Shown here piece by piece: positions 11,737-24,349 of a stretch of 64,000 nucleotides of DNA. The notes beneath the pieces were generated by a model. It searched no databases and was not told the DNA's origin. It saw only the letters and a list, made by a program, of their open reading frames with translations. Numbering within the stretch: position 1 is the stretch's first letter; each line of letters starts with the position of its first letter. Source of the stretch: Dicyema japonicum (lineage: Eukaryota; Dicyemida; Rhombozoa; Dicyemidae); contig RDEW01000027.1 of assembly GCA_011109175.1 (NCBI GenBank), positions 1 through 64,000 of the forward strand, given 5' to 3'. The translations under genes and the position numbers were made by a program.

Positions 11737-12290
11737 CAGCACTTCTCGATTCGTTTTGAGTTTGCACCCCAAAAATTTAAAAAACCAACCTCGCACCCCC
11801 AAATTTTAAATCTAAGAGAATTCGAATTTTATTCAAAAAATTAGTCTAGTTCCTTGAGACTTTCCTGTCTTTTAGTTTTAATTAATTCTTCAAAGCGTAA
11901 TTTTTTGTTTGATAATGCAATTCTGAGATCGTTTTCTGAGATTAGAGAGTTTCGGTACTTATTTTTTGTATAGTGTTGAGATGAAAATCCAGATTCACAT
12001 AGCCAGATTGTTGCAAATAGAACCAGAACTTCTAGTGCTTTTTTTCAAGGGTCGGAAATCCAAATTGCAAACCGCATCAAAAAACCTCTAAAGAATTTGA
12101 GTCGAACAACATTTTCAGTGATGTAGATGATTGCATTTCAATCAAATTGTCTTTGATGTCTTTTCTATCCTCCATCTGTTCTATTTTGAAAGCAAATGGG
12201 CTAACAATTCAGGTATCAGAATCTTTAATACTTCCGATTGAGAAATACTCATTAAATGAAAGTTTTAAACATTCAAGATGATTGCTGATT
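11737..12290 (-). mobile_element. hAT transposase C-terminus with terminal repeat
   Basis: Minus-strand reading gives LCESGFSSQHYTKNKYRNSL, then SENDLRIALSNKK and LRFEELIKTKRQ, the conserved end of hAT (Charlie/ZBED-like) transposases, part of the dimerisation region. The element edge at 11737 starts CAGCACTTCTCGA, a hAT-type terminal repeat. The catalytic N-terminal part is absent or unreadable. Confidence 0.7.
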
Positions 12291-12299
12291 TCTTTTTTT

Positions 12300-12620
12300 T
12301 TATTTTATTATTTATTAACCCTGGATACAACGAGAAAGAATTTAAAGTAAACGACTAATTAAGTGTATCCTGTAAGTGAGTCCATTTGGAATCAGCATAA
12401 ATGGTAAGACTTGCAGTTGTGGAAACTCCTCCAGTGGATTAGGGGAGAGCAAATGATCCTTTTTCGTCCGGCCTGGCACTGGGCGCCACCTAGACAGGTG
12501 GATCACATGACGCTACTCTAGTAAAAAGAGAGAAGAGGAACAGACAAGGAAGCATAAAACTTCAACCAAATTACCACGCAGCACCTCATGGCGCCACCAG
12601 GCTAATAAAATTTAATTAAA
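12300..12620 (+). repeat. dispersed repeat family B, copy 1
   Basis: Runs from TTATTAACCCTGGATAC through GTGGAAACTCCTCCAGTGG, CGTCCGGCCTGGCACTGGGC and GGTGGATCACATGACG. Related copies lie at 22155-22385 (inverted), 37840-38040, 38910-39130, 41760-42250 and 45655-45830. The GGATAC/TTAATAA end with simple AATAAA units suggests the 3' end of a retroelement. No coding capacity seen. Confidence 0.7.
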
Positions 12621-12689
12621 TCTTTTTAATATTTTTATCTAAGTCGAGTTGAATACAATAGCAATTTCATCCAGTGTTGGAAAATTTCC

Positions 12690-12850
12690 AAAATTATTAT
12701 CTTGAATCGAGAAGCGCTGATCTAGTCCGTCGAATCGACTCAATAAGGTCACCAAGAATCCACTTGAGACTGGATGGCTTCTAGAGAGAATCTCGATAGG
12801 TATTGTCAGAGGAAACAAGAATGGTCATTCAAGCTCCCTAAATTAATTGT
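12690..12850 (+). mobile_element. 5'-truncated LINE tail
   Basis: Encodes RISIGIVRGNKNGHSSS, matching the RISLAIVRGN-type C-terminus of the LINE family at 19240-22110 and 42851-43490. Isolated 3' end only. Confidence 0.5.
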
Positions 12851-13205
12851 TTCAAATTATTACATACCTATGAACAGGAGAGCGAATCTAACCAATATTT
12901 ATTTACCCTCGGACCCTTCGAGTGAAAGTGGCTAACAAAAACGAAATTTCACATTGCCACAAAAATATCCTATAACTGAACATTATCTTCCTAAAAATAC
13001 TGCTTTAATACAGTGGACATGGGTGTCACGCTGAATATCGAAGATTTGATATTTCTTTAAAGTCCACAGGGGTGAATCTAAGAAAAGTGATGTGGTTAGA
13101 ATCACTTTTAAAAATATTGAAAATTTAATAATTATTTGTTGAAATAAAATATGAGAAACCAGAGATGACTAAAAATTCCCTGAACCATCTAGTTAATTAA
13201 TGCAC
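12851..13205. other. intergenic, nothing seen
   Basis: AT-rich stretch between a LINE tail and an RTE copy. No coding, RNA or repeat signature recognised. Confidence 0.4.
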
Positions 13206-13209
13206 GTCC

Positions 13210-14330
13210 GCGTTCCCAATAAACATTGTTTATGGTTTCCCCTGTGCCATGTTTTCGACTGTTATCCCGTTAGCCTTCTCCATCCCTTTCGTCGTCTGGC
13301 TCGCCTCCTGATTTCATCCAGATCGTATGCATCCAGTGTTTTGGGAAGGCAACCTCTTGGACGTCTTCTGAATGTAAAAAAATTCTTCCATGGCGGCATT
13401 GCAGGGTGTATCTTCACCCATCCGTAGAATATGTCCAAAAAGGCGCTAACGGGGTTCAAGTACGTTCAGACTTATTGGTCCACAATCAGTCAGTCTGTAT
13501 AATTTATTGTTTGAATTTCCTTTGTCCAAGAGTATCCAAAAAGTTTTTTAGTTGGCCTCTGTGAAACGAGTCGAGTTGTTCCATGTCTCTCTTTGATGTT
13601 CCCCAAGTAGCTGCGAGTCGAGTTGTTCCATGTCTCTCTTTGATGTTCCCCAAGTAGCTGCGTCGTACATGAGTACTGGTCGGATAAATCCATAAGCGTA
13701 ACCGCATCTTAGTAGGAATTTGATTCTTTCTCATCAGAATGGATTGTAATGGTCGTCACTTATTCTATTGTGGCCAATATCTTTCGTCGTGTGATATCCT
13801 CTGAATCGCCAAGTAACGATCCGAGTTTTCGGGTGTTCCTCCACTTCTCCTCGGGTTGGCGTTCTTTCAATAGTGGTTATTTCAGTATTGTCTTCATTGA
13901 CTTTGAGGGACCATTTACTCGAAATTGTTTTCGCTTTTTCCATAATAACGTCTATAAATTCCCGATCTTCCGCGACAAAATCGACATCATCCGCGTAAAT
14001 GAGTTCCATAAAGTGGTTGTCCAGACAACCATTTTGTTCTTATTTCTCAAAGCTGCCTCTAGGTAGATGATAAATAATACGGATGATAGCGTATCCCTTT
14101 GTTGGGTTCCAACATTGGTAGAAAATGGTATAGACTCTTTCAGGCCAACTCTGACGAGTAGTCCAGTTTCGGACAATCGCATGTGTATCATGCGCAGACT
14201 GTCTTCAATGACTTCTTTCAACACGATAAGTAATTAACTCCTGTTGATGCTGTCAAAAGCCTTGCTCATGTCGACTCCCAGGATATGAAAGGATCTTTTG
14301 TACTTCTGACATATATTGCAGTGATCCAGT
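13210..14330 (-). mobile_element. RTE-like LINE, RT and C-terminal part
   Basis: Minus strand carries GVGTQQRDTLSSVLFIIYLE-like and AALRNKNK segments (a decayed QGDPLSP box), then LIYADDVDFVAED, the RT catalytic YADD, followed by SKWSLKVNEDNTEIT and the C-terminal region down to 13262. Interrupted by stops. The 47-bp tandem repeat at 13568-13661 sits inside it. Confidence 0.7.
13568..13661. repeat. 47-bp direct tandem duplication
   Basis: GAGTCGAGTTGTTCCATGTC and the next 27 bases occur twice in immediate succession inside the RTE copy. Either a local duplication or an assembly overlap that was not merged. Confidence 0.8.
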
Positions 14331-14514
14331 GATGGCTCTAGACAACATCATCCGTGGATCTTCCATGCCTAAAACCACTTTGACTGCAAGAGAGATATCT
14401 ATTGAGAAGCATCTATAACAAATAAATTAAAAAAAGTTGTCTCAAAATATCTCCTCAAAAGAACTATTGCTTAGGATGAAAAATTGCTGGTTAGACGTAA
14501 GGATAATGTTTGTN

Positions 14515-14880
14515 GACTTTAGTTTAACATTAAAGGCTCAATCTGCAACAGATCACATGAACCGAAATTTAACAATTTTCAAATTCATGACGAAGCTTAT
14601 AAAAAGACGTATTCAAATGGGGGAATATGTGTTTTATAAAGAACATAGAATGCTTTTTATATTGATAACAAGACGTGGCTTTCAAGGGTACCTTGTTGTT
14701 TCAAACACCGAATACGAGTTTATGACATAGACCATTCCATGTCAAATATTTATTATATTTTAGCGACATTACTAGCAGAACAGGAATTGCTTCAGCGGTT
14801 GACGTTAGGACTGGGGAAATGCGTGATCTTAATATTTTTTATCTTAAAGAAAAACTTGAAATTTTGACTATCTGAAGGCA
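14515..14880 (+). CDS. unidentified coding-like fragment next to an assembly N
   Basis: A plus-strand frame beginning at the N (14514) reads NRNLTIFKFMTKLIKRRIQ, MGEYVFYKEHRMLFILITRR and GYLVVSNTEYEFMT, followed after a stop by SRTGIASAVDVRTGEMRDL. The composition looks like a real protein rather than LINE sequence, and a short spliced intron before the second piece is possible, but I do not recognise the family. The single N marks a contig join, so the 5' part may be missing. Confidence 0.3.
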
Positions 14881-15086
14881 ATTAACATATTGATGTCTTT
14901 AAATGGTCTTTTTTGGTTATATTGGGGGCACTAGGCACTACCTTAGACATTTTAACTGACTGACATTATTGTAGTTAAATAAAGAAACCATCTACCAAGT
15001 AACCAATAATACATTCGAATTCTTTGAATATTTCATAAATTTGCAAAAAATTATAATTTTAATGGATGACTCATTTATTTTATTAG

Positions 15087-15470
15087 TTAGGAAAAATTCG
15101 AAAATAGAATTTCTACTATGGAATATGTCCTTAGTATGTTTGCTGCTTTTACTTGAATGTTGCATATTTTCTCCAAAATCGTTGCAGTAAGGTTAGATCC
15201 CCAGATAATACATTGTATCTTATTGTAGCATCGATGAACTGTTTGTATATGAAATCCAGACCACTCAGATCTTTTATCTCTCTTAGGTTTCCCAAAAACG
15301 CCTTCAATAAGTTGATTTTCCTCGTACAAGTCAATAACATATTTTCGACATGTTTTGTAAATGTTAAGAAGGTGTCCAAGGTGACTCCCAGGATTTTCTG
15401 GTATTTGTTTGCGGGATAATCTTCTCATCAAGTGTGACGTCAAATGATACTTTCCATAGTCTTCTGTTGT
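15087..15470 (-). mobile_element. Jockey-like LINE 3' fragment
   Basis: Minus frame reads IPENPGSHLGHLLNIYKTCR, GVFGKPKRDK, YNKIQCIIWGSNLT and CNIQVKAANILRTYS, the segment between RT thumb and C-terminus of Jockey-like elements (compare ILGVTLDTHLCLS near 55780). Stops on both sides. Confidence 0.6.
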
Positions 15471-15474
15471 CCAA

Positions 15475-15890
15475 TACTGAAACCTGGGAAACCAAGGGAG
15501 AACCCTGCTACTTACAGGCCTTTTTCTTGTGCGTCCAGACAATTATCATAGAAAGGATGGTTATTGCACTCGCACGACAGTCCCTCCTGGATGCCAGTTT
15601 TCAGCTTGGTTTTAAAGAGGACTATCAACTATCATACGCCTAAATACATTAAAGAAGTTCAAAACAGATTGCCTTGACAAAAGATCAGGACAGAAAAAGA
15701 TGATTGTATGCTCAATTGATATCCAGAAGTTTTTTGACTCGGTTTCGAGGAAGATTGTCAAGCACCTGTTATATTCGTCAACCAATGACGCAAAACTGAT
15801 ATTATTGTTGAGAAATTTCTTGAGTGGTCAACGAGGACGAGTACACCATGGATCGATGATTTTGTTCTAAGTCCATTAGAATAACGCGGT
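15475..15890 (+). mobile_element. Jockey-like LINE RT fragment
   Basis: Plus strand starts PILKPGKPRENPATYRPFS, the RT N-terminal signature, and after a frame change gives KMIVCSIDIQKFFDSVSRKI and FLSGQRGRVHHG. Head-to-head with the minus-strand fragment just upstream. Inactive. Confidence 0.65.
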
Positions 15891-16009
15891 CTGTAACGGG
15901 TAGCGCCTGTGATATATTATTATAAGCAACATACTTAAAATCATAATAGTAATGATTTCACTCATATAGCTTTAAAAACAATCCTCCGAATTAACTTAAT
16001 TTAACCTCC

Positions 16010-18170
16010 TCGATCCTACGGCAGTTTCCTCAGATCGTCCAGGTAGTCTCCACTTCTTAGACTTTTGTCCACGAGCTTTAGATCTTTGTCAAGTGTTTCT
16101 GGTAGTGTAATACGCTGGCGCCCACGAAAACAAGGTCCCTGTCTCATGAAGTAATCCTCCATTGCTATTTTTGCTGGAGCACCCAAGTCCATACGTAAGA
16201 TATGTCCAAATAGCCTCCAACGCATATCAACAATTTCGAGACTCAGTGGACTCGTATAACACCTCTTATATAGTGATTCCTTGTTTACTCTTGCTGGCCA
16301 GTTCAGTCCTAGTAAGGATCTAGTTGTCTTTGATGGAAAGAGTCAAGTCCAAGTTATTAGGTTTTGAACGTCCACCAGGTCGATGAATTGTATATTAGAA
16401 TTGGCTTGACAAAGGCTACATACAGTCTCAAACGAATTGATGTTCAGGACCGTCGTTTGCCAATCCACTCTTTCTTCAAATTGTTCATCTTTACTTTATA
16501 GAAAGCCATTTTTCTGGCTATATCTTGATTGTCTCCAATTAAAGAGCCATGTTTGTTCGTTTTTTGCCATGTTTCACTTGATTTGTCTTCCATTCTTTTG
16601 ATTTCACAATGTCGTTTATTGCGGTGTTCGTTCCAAGAAACTATTAGTTCAGCTCAGCAGTTGCCATCTCGTGGAATCGAAGTACCGCCGAGTTGTAATC
16701 TGAAAACAGTCGACGTTGTCTGCGTAAGCCATTTAGACGATCTTGCAATCATAAAATTTACGAAAATATCGTAATGCCGCCTCCAGATATATGACAAATA
16801 GCAGGGCGAGAGGGAATCTCCTGGAAAGTACCAACATTGCACGTAAATTCACGGGAAAACGTCTTACCGAACCGCACTCTGAGCTTCGTGTTTGAGATAG
16901 CAACACTCTGATTATATTGACAGAATCAGGGTCCAAGAATTGTTCCAGTATCATGAGAAGTAGACCATGCCGGACCGTGTTAAAGGCCATAGAGAGGTCT
17001 ATTTCCAGGACTGTTTTTGCACTTTCAAATCTCTGGTTGAAAGCGCAGCGCCACTTGTGGCTCCATACTACATCCGCAGTGGATCTCCTGTCCTGATCCA
17101 CTGTGACTAAGGGATAGATTGTTGACCACTAGTTCTCTGATTCGGTTCAACGTATCTAATGTCAGAAGTTTCCGTAAGGTGTTTGTTTAGCAGGATTATT
17201 GGACGTAGGTTTTCAACAAGCCCATCATTCTTGTTAGGTTTTTGTATTGGTATTAATAGTCCGGATCCAAGAGCGGGGTATTCTTTTTTTTATAAACATA
17301 GAGTTAAGTATTCCGCCAGTTTGTCTGTTAGTGCAGGCGGTTTTGAAAAGTTCTAAATGGATTCCATCCGGTCCAGGGGAGCGGCCATTTATACGTTTGA
17401 CCTTTGATTTAAGATTTTGCCAGGTATGATTGCTTTATCGAGTTGAGTGGCATATCCACAATTATGATCAGATATTCCTCCGCGGACAGTTAATATATCG
17501 TCGAAATACGACGCAATGTATTCAACCTGATTTTTGAGATTTGTTAAGAATCTTCCATTCCCATCATGGTGTTAGAGTTTGTTTGTTTGTTTTCTTCTGT
17601 TGAGCAGACTGATGGCAGTTAACATTTTTGACGACTCTTTGAACTGTTCAACTTATGCATCTCTTAGATCAAGTAGGTTAGTGGCGTTCTACTTATTCAA
17701 AATCTTTATGGTTTTTTGTGTAGATGTTCTTCTAGACTTTAATATTTGTTTCCTCACCGGATCAGGCGTATTTTTCAACTGTAATCTTAGTTCCAATTGT
17801 TATTTTAATAGGGCAGGAACATCTGGATGTATACATTTTTTAATCAGTGCTGATATCCAGGTTCCGATACTCCCATTTGCTGCCGAAAGTATCCCTTTCA
17901 TTGTATCCGACCAGGTGACTGCTGGAAGAAGTCCGGGATCTAGGTTTCGGAGAAATCTCGTAATTGATATTTGTTAGTTGTCTCTGATCGATGTAGAGTA
18001 ACACAGGTGTTTCATTTTGTAGCTTCTTCTCTACATTTACGTTTAGCTCTTTTCGTCTTAGGTCAGTTAATGTCCTTGTTGTGAACATGGCAGAGACTAT
18101 CTTCTGATCAATGTCAATAGCTGCACCTCCGTAAGACCTTGAGGCACGTAGGAGTGATTTTTCTTCGACT
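16010..18170 (-). mobile_element. RTE-like LINE, decayed
   Basis: Minus strand, 5' to 3': linker TLTDLRRKELNVNVEKKLQ, NGRSPGPDGIHLELFKTA (start of RT), STADVVWSHKWR with VLEIDLSMAFNTVRH, ALLFVIYLEAALRYF, and the C-terminal RWRLFGHILRM with PCFRGRQRITLP to LDDLRKLP. That order is RTE. Stops and shifts are frequent. The region after the stop contains AAAGCTATATGAG and ATTATGATTTTAAG, loosely like the SINE tail. Confidence 0.75.
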
Positions 18171-18689
18171 AGTCAGATGATGCAGTCAAATTGGATGAAA
18201 ATGTTTATAGAGCCTTTGAAAGTCATGTCGTTTTATGACGCGCAGGGTGTCGGAAACCAGTACTACATAGGAACACAGATCAAATGCCTTGCAAAATTTA
18301 CAAAAAATTGCAAAATAATCTTTGGCTATAAAGAATTCCATATTTGGTTTCAATTTATGAAAACTAGTTGACGAAGGGAAATTCATTTTGTGGACAGGAT
18401 TTGATTTATTCATATTGATGACAAGAGTCAACTCGAGACAACTGAAGGAATAAGTGGAAATTCTTGGACGCCTAGCTACACTAAAAAGCCACGACGCACG
18501 TGAAACTCGTTGACTTCTTTAGTTGAACTCTGTTGCAATAGTGAGAGGAAACGCAACGTCGATAATGTCGGCGGGGTCCACTTTGGATAATTGGCTGTGT
18601 TAATTTAATTACATTATCGACGTTTTAAAATAATTATTCTTTTTTATGAAAAACTGAATAAATTTACATTATCGCTATAAGGAAAATAT

Positions 18690-19150
18690 CAATCTGTTTT
18701 TATTTTTAACGGTAAAGCAATAGCCTTAAAACAGAAAATCGAATTTTGGAGGCCATCCGTAAATAAAAATAACATTGCATGCTTTGCAGTTTTGCAAGAG
18801 TATCTTGATGAATCAAAATGCGCATTGGACATCAAAGATCATTTGTTAATTTGGATAATATTGCGAAATTATTTCCGGATAAATTTGATGACGGTTGGGT
18901 TCAAAATCCATTCAAAGCTAAAGTGGAGGTTCAACATCAAAGAAGAAAGAGCAGAGGCATTTGGGATTATGTTTTTGGATGTCCAGTCTGCCAGAGAGGC
19001 TTAACTTCAGCTATTTTTGAGTGAATGGAAAAATACTCGTTTTGGTTATTTTGTTGGAAACAACGTACCAGGATGTCCTGTCTAAAGTTATTGAAATTTC
19101 AATGGAAGCTATTTAGTGCTGAATTTATGGTTGTTGAATCCATCCGCAAT
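18690..19150 (+). mobile_element. hAT transposase C-terminal fragment
   Basis: Plus strand reads NGKAIALKQKIEFW, CFAVLQEYLDESKCALDIKD and, after a shift, FVNLDNIAKLFPDKFDDG, a signature of hAT (ZBED5/FAM200-like) transposases. One frame change and stops make it non-functional. Confidence 0.6.
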
Positions 19151-19239
19151 TTAGTTTGTTAACTTGGTTTGGTGGATTGAGATCAAATTCTTTACGCGGA
19201 AGCTATACTGAGAGCTGAACAGGTTCAGGTGAGGATATA

Positions 19240-22110
19240 CACAATTGAGAATGTATCTCTCTAGGGTTTTGATGCAGAGCAAAAAAAATTAACTCCAGAC
19301 GAATACAATACTTTACTGAACAAGCATTCACTGGCACCCCAAAAACCTACGCCAAGTCGCTCCTCCATTTGGAGTGAGTCCCTTGATTGCATCAAACGAT
19401 GAAGTTCTCCTCGCAATACGGAATTTTGCCCCTAGTAGCAGTAGCGGGCTCGACGGAATAAGACCTGGCTACCTGAAGGATCTAAGTTCTTTGTCCGTAA
19501 GAGATCAGGACTTCGTCCTACGAATTCAACTACTTCACTTATGTACCGGATCCTGTCTTGAGTTATTCCCGCCTTTTCCTGTTATCCGCCAATTTGATAG
19601 CCTTCGATAAGAAGAACGGCGGAGTACGACCAATTGCGGTCGGTTTGTCTTCAAAAAAGGGGTTGCTAAAATTACCTCCAGATATTCTATTCCACTCTTC
19701 ACATAATTCTTGAACTCCTCTCAAGTAGGCGTTTGTATTCGCTTGGAATGCGAGGGCGCTGTCCATTAAGTGAGGTCATTCATAAACCGCAGTATAGAAA
19801 ATTCCCGGGCACATATCCTGGTAAAACTGGACATCAAGAACGCCTTTAATAGTGTAAGAAGGGACAATTTCCTGGAGGCGTGTGTGAATTTGCGAATCAG
19901 TCATGCAACCTACCTTCATTTTTACTTTTCGGTGACTACCTAATACATTCGTATTCTGGAGTGCAACAGGGAGATCCCCTTAGACCCCTATTGTTTTGTC
20001 TTGCAAAAGAGAAAATCACAAAACATCCGCGCTCGCTCCTCAGCTTATGGTTTCTGGATAATGTGGTCCTCGGAGGACCTCCGAATACTATTTCTAGGAA
20101 TTTGGAAGTGATAGTTCCATCATTGTTGGTAGCTGGACTAGAATTAAATTACATTTAAATTCGAAATCTACAATTACGGACTTTCAAAAAAAAAGTATTT
20201 TAAAGCTTTATCATGTTTCGAAAATTTACTGCCTGGAAGTATTTCCACACCCGATGAAAAACTTATATTCCTCGGATCCTTAATCACCATAAATGTGATG
20301 GTAATAGCAATGCCTGATAAACGACTGTTACTCGGAGAGACTCTGGACCGCTTGTGTATACTTGACATGCATACTGCATTATTCCTTCTGAAAAACAGTC
20401 TCAACGTACAGAGGCCTACATATGTTGTGAGGACTGTTCCCTAATTCACTCTGTGTGAGCAACTAGTATAGATTAACGAGATCTTCCGTACGACAGCAGA
20501 ACGTATTTTCAACGTCTTGTTCGAAGATTACTTATGGAAGCAGGCCACGCTGCCAGTGAGACTTGGAGGACTTGGAATTCGGAACCTTGTGGAGCTTTTT
20601 CTCCCTTCATACCTATCATCGCTAGTGGCCTGTAGCTCCCATGTCAAAAAGATTCTACACTCTCTACCTGAATTCTCTATTTACAAGAATTCCGGCCATG
20701 CTAGTGAGGCCTGGAGCCGCACTTATCAGCTTTCCCTGCCTTCCTCGTTCTCATAGCGGGGTTTGGACGATGTTATAAGCTGGAATTCTTTCAAAGATTT
20801 GCTAATGTTATCTAACCAACATCTCTGTGCCTGTTTGTTGTCGGGGCCGTCTTCCGAAAGCGGTACCTGGCTCAACGCCATTCCCAATAGAGTTCTGGGT
20901 ACCTTCCAGGATGATGAATGCGTCCGTATGTGATCTCATTGCGACTGTGATTAAAAGTATGTATTCCACATCCGTGCCGATGCAGAGACCAGATTGACTG
21001 TTTTGGCCTACACTTTTTCTCCTCAGGAAGAGTGCATGCTGATTTCTCAGACACATGGCCTTGAACGAAGTTGTTAGACGAGCTTTAGACGCTTCCGAAT
21101 ACCCCTCCATGCTTGAACCAGTCGGTCTATGCAGGCGGGACGGGAGCCAACCATATTGGATGACAATCTTCCGCTTTGAATCCGGGAAATCTCTTGTCTG
21201 GGACGTTACCTACACCGACATGTTTGCCTTTTGCAACCTACTCAAGAGTGCCTCTGGAGCCTGTTGTGCCGCTGAGAAGGCCGAGAAGATGAAGGGAAAA
21301 GTATGCTCTCCTACCCAAGGATTTTTTTGTTTGTTCCACTCTCCGTTAAGACGTCTGGTTCGCTTTTACTCGGAGCGAATCTGGACCGTTTGTGTATACT
21401 TGACATGCATACAGAATTATTCCTTCTGTAAAACAGTTTCAACTTACAGAGGCTTACATATGTCGTGAGGACTGTCCCTACTTCACGCTGTGACAAGATC
21501 TTCCGTACGATAGCGGAAGTATCTTCAACGTCCGGTTCGAGGATTACTCATAAAAGCAAGCAACGTTGCCAGTGAGACTTGGAGGACTTGGAATTCGAAC
21601 CCTGTGGACCTTTCTCTCCCTTCATAACCATCATCGCAAGTGACCTGTAACTCCCTTGTTAAAAGGATTCTAAATTCTCCACCTGAATTTTCTATTGACA
21701 AGGATTCCAGCCATGCTCGTGAGGCCTGAAGCTGCACTTATTAGTTTTCCCTGCTTTCCTCGTTCTCTCAGCGGGTCTTGGAAGATGCTATATACTAGAA
21801 TTTTTTCAAAGATTTGCTAGTGTCATCTAGCCAACATTACTGTGCCTGTTTGTTGTCGGGGCGTCTTCCGAAAGCGGTGCCTGCCTCAACGCCATTCCCA
21901 ATGCCGAGAAGATGAATCGGGAAAAGTATGCGGTCCTACACAAGGATTTTTGTTGTTTGTTCCACTCGCCGTTGAGACGTCTGGTTCCCTTGCGCCTGCG
22001 ACATTGGAACTCTTGAGTCGTCTAAGGAATCGGATCGCTACACGAACATGAGACCCTCGTGAACGATGCTGCCTATTTGAGCAAATCTCGCTCGCCATCC
22101 TGAGAGGAAT
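19240..22110 (+). mobile_element. LINE of the SVETSG/RISLAI family, internally duplicated
   Basis: Contains LLNKHSLAPQKPT, SSGLDGIRPGYLKDLSS, the RT box SGVQQGDPLRPLLF, LPVRLGGLGIRNLVEL, HALNEVVRRAL-type and DASEYPSMLEPVGLCRRDGS, ending SGACCAAEKAEKMKGKV and a decayed SVETSG tail. Part of the 3' region (about 20400-20850 and 21420-21900, including CCAGTGAGACTTGGAGGACT) is present twice as diverged copies. Frames are broken throughout. Confidence 0.7.
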
Positions 22111-22154
22111 AGCTCTTTTCATTCCTTAATAAAAACTTTTGAATTATATTAGAG

Positions 22155-22385
22155 AAATTTTCATTTATGGCGTGGCGCCATGTGGTGCTGCGTTGTTACT
22201 TGATTTAATTTTTCTGCTTGCTTGTCTGTTCCTCCTTTCTCTTCCTAATAGAGTGGCGTCATGTGATCCACCTGTCTAGGTGACGCCCAGTGCCAGGCCT
22301 GCATGAAAAAGGATCATTTGCTCTTTCCCACTCTACTGGAGGGGTTTCCACAACTTCACGTAATGGACGTCTTACCATTTATGCT
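22155..22385 (-). repeat. dispersed repeat family B, inverted copy
   Basis: Reverse complement of the 12300-12620 unit: GTCATGTGATCCACCTGTCT, CAGTGCCAGGCCTG and ACTGGAGGGGTTTCCACAAC are shared in the same order. Confidence 0.7.
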
Positions 22386-22419
22386 GATTGTGATTTTTAA
22401 CGCGCATTGATAGCGATGT

Positions 22420-24340
22420 GTTGGAGAGTAAAAATTTTATCACACGTAATGCATCCTCGTCTAGAATACTTTCTGTACGTGGATTAGCTTTTTTGGGTTG
22501 ATAGAGTCAAAAGCACGAGATGTTTGAGTGAGGTCAACTCCAAAAATTGAGATCTCTTCTTTGTGTTTCTGGCACATTGCACACATCCATATGTGACTCC
22601 ATACAACGTCTGCGGTCGACTTTCCAGGTCTGAATCCACTTTGACTTGCGTTCAGGAACTCATTTACAGAGTCTGAAATACGATTCAGCGCAACAAGGGA
22701 ACGTATTTTCCTTATCGTATTCATTAGTGTAATCGTGAATAGACTGTTTAGATTTCCTCTTTCCTTTCCAGTTTTCTGAATTGGGATCAATGTGCCATTC
22801 TCCGCATCAAATGGACTGTGACATTTGAACAACTGTTCAGGATTTTGCAGATTAACTCAGCCACCCTGTCTTGCGCGTATTTAGAAATTATGGACTCACG
22901 TTGTCCAGTCCAGGGGCTCTGCATTCTTGAGCTTGCCCAAAACTGAAACGATTTCATAATGCATGATGTTTTGACTCTTGGAGTTCCTTCGAATGGTTTA
23001 AGTGTTCATTGAGATTTAGTCGTTTTTGTAGAAAGTTTCAATTTTGTTATCTGCTTTTTATCTAGAAAGTTGCAATTTTGTTTTCTGTTTTTCGTAGAAA
23101 GCTTCAATTTTGTCGTTGGTTACTACTTTTTCTGAATCACCGAAAACTACGATTCTTTTAGATCTAGTATTGTGGGATAATTGTTTAACTGTAGGTTACA
23201 TTCTTACACCATGTTCGTATCGTTCGGCGTATTTTGCCAAGTTATCCATTGTATGCCGGTCTAGGTCTTTCAATATTCTTTTTTATTTGATTCTGTTACC
23301 TTCTCTTTTAAGAGAGTCAGTGAAGCTTGTCGAGTTTGACGACTCAATAAGAGTAGGAAATTCCTTTGGTTTTTTTACCAATTCGTCTATTTAATTGTCC
23401 TTGAACCTCCTAGGATGATTTCTCAGTACCATCCAGAATCCTGCCTGATTCTGTGCTAAATATAATTCCATAGATCACGGGTGACACATTCGAGTACATT
23501 TTCAGGCAGTTTCGATATTTTCTAACAGTACATTTTACGGGTATTGCCGGAAGCATATAGAGCCTGCATGGCCAAGACCTGCTCCTCGTACGATCTGCCA
23601 GTCCTTTGGATTTTCCAAAGTGTCGCATTAGAATGAAACATGCAACAAGTAGTCTGTTATCACTCGAGGTCATCATGCCACTGTACGTACAGGAGTCCGT
23701 GGGTAGCCCCTTCTGTGTTTGCTTGCATAGCATGTAGTCGATTTGGTTAAATACATAACGCGATTTCCACAGGATTCTCTCCTCTACCTTGTCCAAGTCG
23801 TAATATGTCGCGCTGCAAGTCAAAACGCCGTGTTACAGAGGAACAGTTTAAATGACTCGCAGCAATGTGTAAGGGCCTCCCCGGACAGATTTCTGATCCC
23901 TCGAGCGTGGCTGCCTAGATAATTTGATTCGTCCCGCTTTATCCCCACTTTGGAATTCCAGTTTCCCGCTATAAAGAGCATGTAGGAGCAGTATAAATTG
24001 TCAAGTTTTTCTGCGTTAGCGGATACTTTCACTGTGGTCGTTGCATATAAACCGAGGGGTAGTTGGAAGATGGCATTACTGTCGTTGGTATTCCAAGCTC
24101 TATAAGCCACCACAGCTTCTTCCATACGTATAGCGAACCCCATCCCATAATGTCGGCAGTCTGATGGCAACAGGAGCAGCCGACACCCGTTTATTGTTTC
24201 ATCCATGCCATTGGGGACATTAGTCGGCTGGAGAGAGCATACAGATATCCCGTTTCGTTGGAGGTCCGCACATAAGTGTTTTCTTTTTACGTATGATGTG
24301 AGTCCTCTTAATTGAATGATCCAATTAAAAACAAGAAAAA
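22420..24340 (-). mobile_element. RTE-like LINE with APE endonuclease and RT
   Basis: Minus strand starts with an RTE endonuclease: SYVKRKHLCADLQRNGISV, YGMGFAIRMEEAVVAYRAWN, FIAGNWNSKVGIKRDESN (catalytic D-to-N change in the GDWN-type motif), HARGIRNLSGEALTHCCESF, then NQIDYMLCKQTQKG. RT follows at 22830-22460 with NASQSGFRPGKSTADVVWSH and GVDLTQTSRAFDSI. The part between is decayed. Confidence 0.75.
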
Positions 24341-24349
24341 CGAGTGCAC

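Noticed and set aside
17159-17977. Plus-strand membrane-like ORFs
   Set aside because: Antisense of the RTE copy; the minus strand carries RT motifs such as NGRSPGPDGIHLELF.
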